A stretch of DNA of 64,000 bases from an uncultured Parabacteroides sp. (GTDB taxonomy: Bacteria > Bacteroidota > Bacteroidia > Bacteroidales > Tannerellaceae), in the NCBI GenBank assembly GCA_910577325.1, contig CAJTMR010000007.1:74593-138592 (forward strand). The letters run 5' to 3'. Below the pieces are notes generated by a model. The model saw only the letters and a list, made by a program, of their open reading frames with translations. It did not search any database and was not told the origin of the DNA. The stretch's first letter is position 1, and every line of letters starts with the position of its first letter. Positions 63,901 through 64,000 of the stretch are shown here, in pieces. A program made the position numbers and the translations under genes.

Positions 63901-64000
63901 TTTATGATTGAACGTGGCGTTGTTTTGTGGTATCCGGTCAGGAGTAACACGGCTCTTTCATTTAAGCTCTAAGTAGAGACATAGTTTCCCTTACCCGATT

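Overview
This window is a chromosomal segment of a gut Bacteroidales bacterium, most likely a Parabacteroides (genus inferred from gene content and style, not from any search). Evidence: three SusC/SusD pairs, a FecI-type sigma factor with a FecR anti-sigma factor, NigD-like, DUF3810, DUF3332, DUF3078 and DUF6057 proteins, an S16 protein with a long C-terminal tail, and several upstream regions carrying the Bacteroidetes promoter (-33 TTTG, about 19 bp, -7 TAnnTTTG) without Shine-Dalgarno sites. No rRNA, tRNA, CRISPR array or intact mobile element was found.

Layout. 1-8.3 kb (minus): the 5' part of ileS, then an operon NigD-like lipoprotein > Yip1-like membrane protein > smpB > metH > DUF3810 protease-like protein. 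8.3-9.2 kb is non-coding and holds two inverted copies of a repeat rich in CTATCAT around a 23-bp-period array. 9.2-10.4 kb: rpsP and a periplasmic thioredoxin lipoprotein. 10.5-19.3 kb (minus): polysaccharide utilisation locus (PUL) 1, SusC > SusD > GH2 > beta-propeller glycosidase. 19.3-20.3 kb: a divergent control region with three identical AGTTCT-N3-AGAACT dyads and a third repeat copy. 20.3-31.9 kb (plus): PUL 2, SusC > SusD > DUF6057 > PD40/CxxCH lipoprotein > DUF3332 > LacZ-type GH2. 32-39 kb (minus): housekeeping genes rny, a ZapB-like coiled coil, zapA, a small wHTH, a B3/4-domain protein, pgeF, obgE, adk, hpt. 39.1-47.6 kb: PUL 3, a sulfatase locus with SusD, an STN-type SusC and FecR, the sigma factor lying alone at the far end. 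47.6-48.6 kb is non-coding with another short-period array, an orphan terminator-like RNA and a long inverted repeat. 48.6-56.8 kb (plus): DUF3078 protein, rseC, the complete rnfBCDGEA operon and galE. 56.8-58 kb is AT-rich, with a 47-codon ORF, a lipoprotein and an insertion-sequence remnant. 58.1-63.9 kb: EamA transporter, menA, three small membrane proteins, a structured RNA candidate, a Na+/Ca2+ antiporter and a GH51 arabinofuranosidase.

How it works together: the three PULs bind and import glycans through SusC/SusD outer-membrane pairs and trim them with GH2, beta-propeller and sulfatase enzymes. PULs 1 and 2 look co-regulated through the shared dyads. PUL 3 looks controlled by sigma/anti-sigma trans-envelope signalling and, probably, by an antisense RNA opposite the susC leader. 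Rnf couples ferredoxin and NAD redox to ion pumping; metH, menA, adk, hpt and obgE are core functions.

The most interesting non-standard signals are the dispersed CTATCAT element, three unrelated intergenic arrays that share a 21-23 bp period, the shared PUL operators and leaders, the probable antisense RNA at PUL 3, and the structured RNA before the antiporter.
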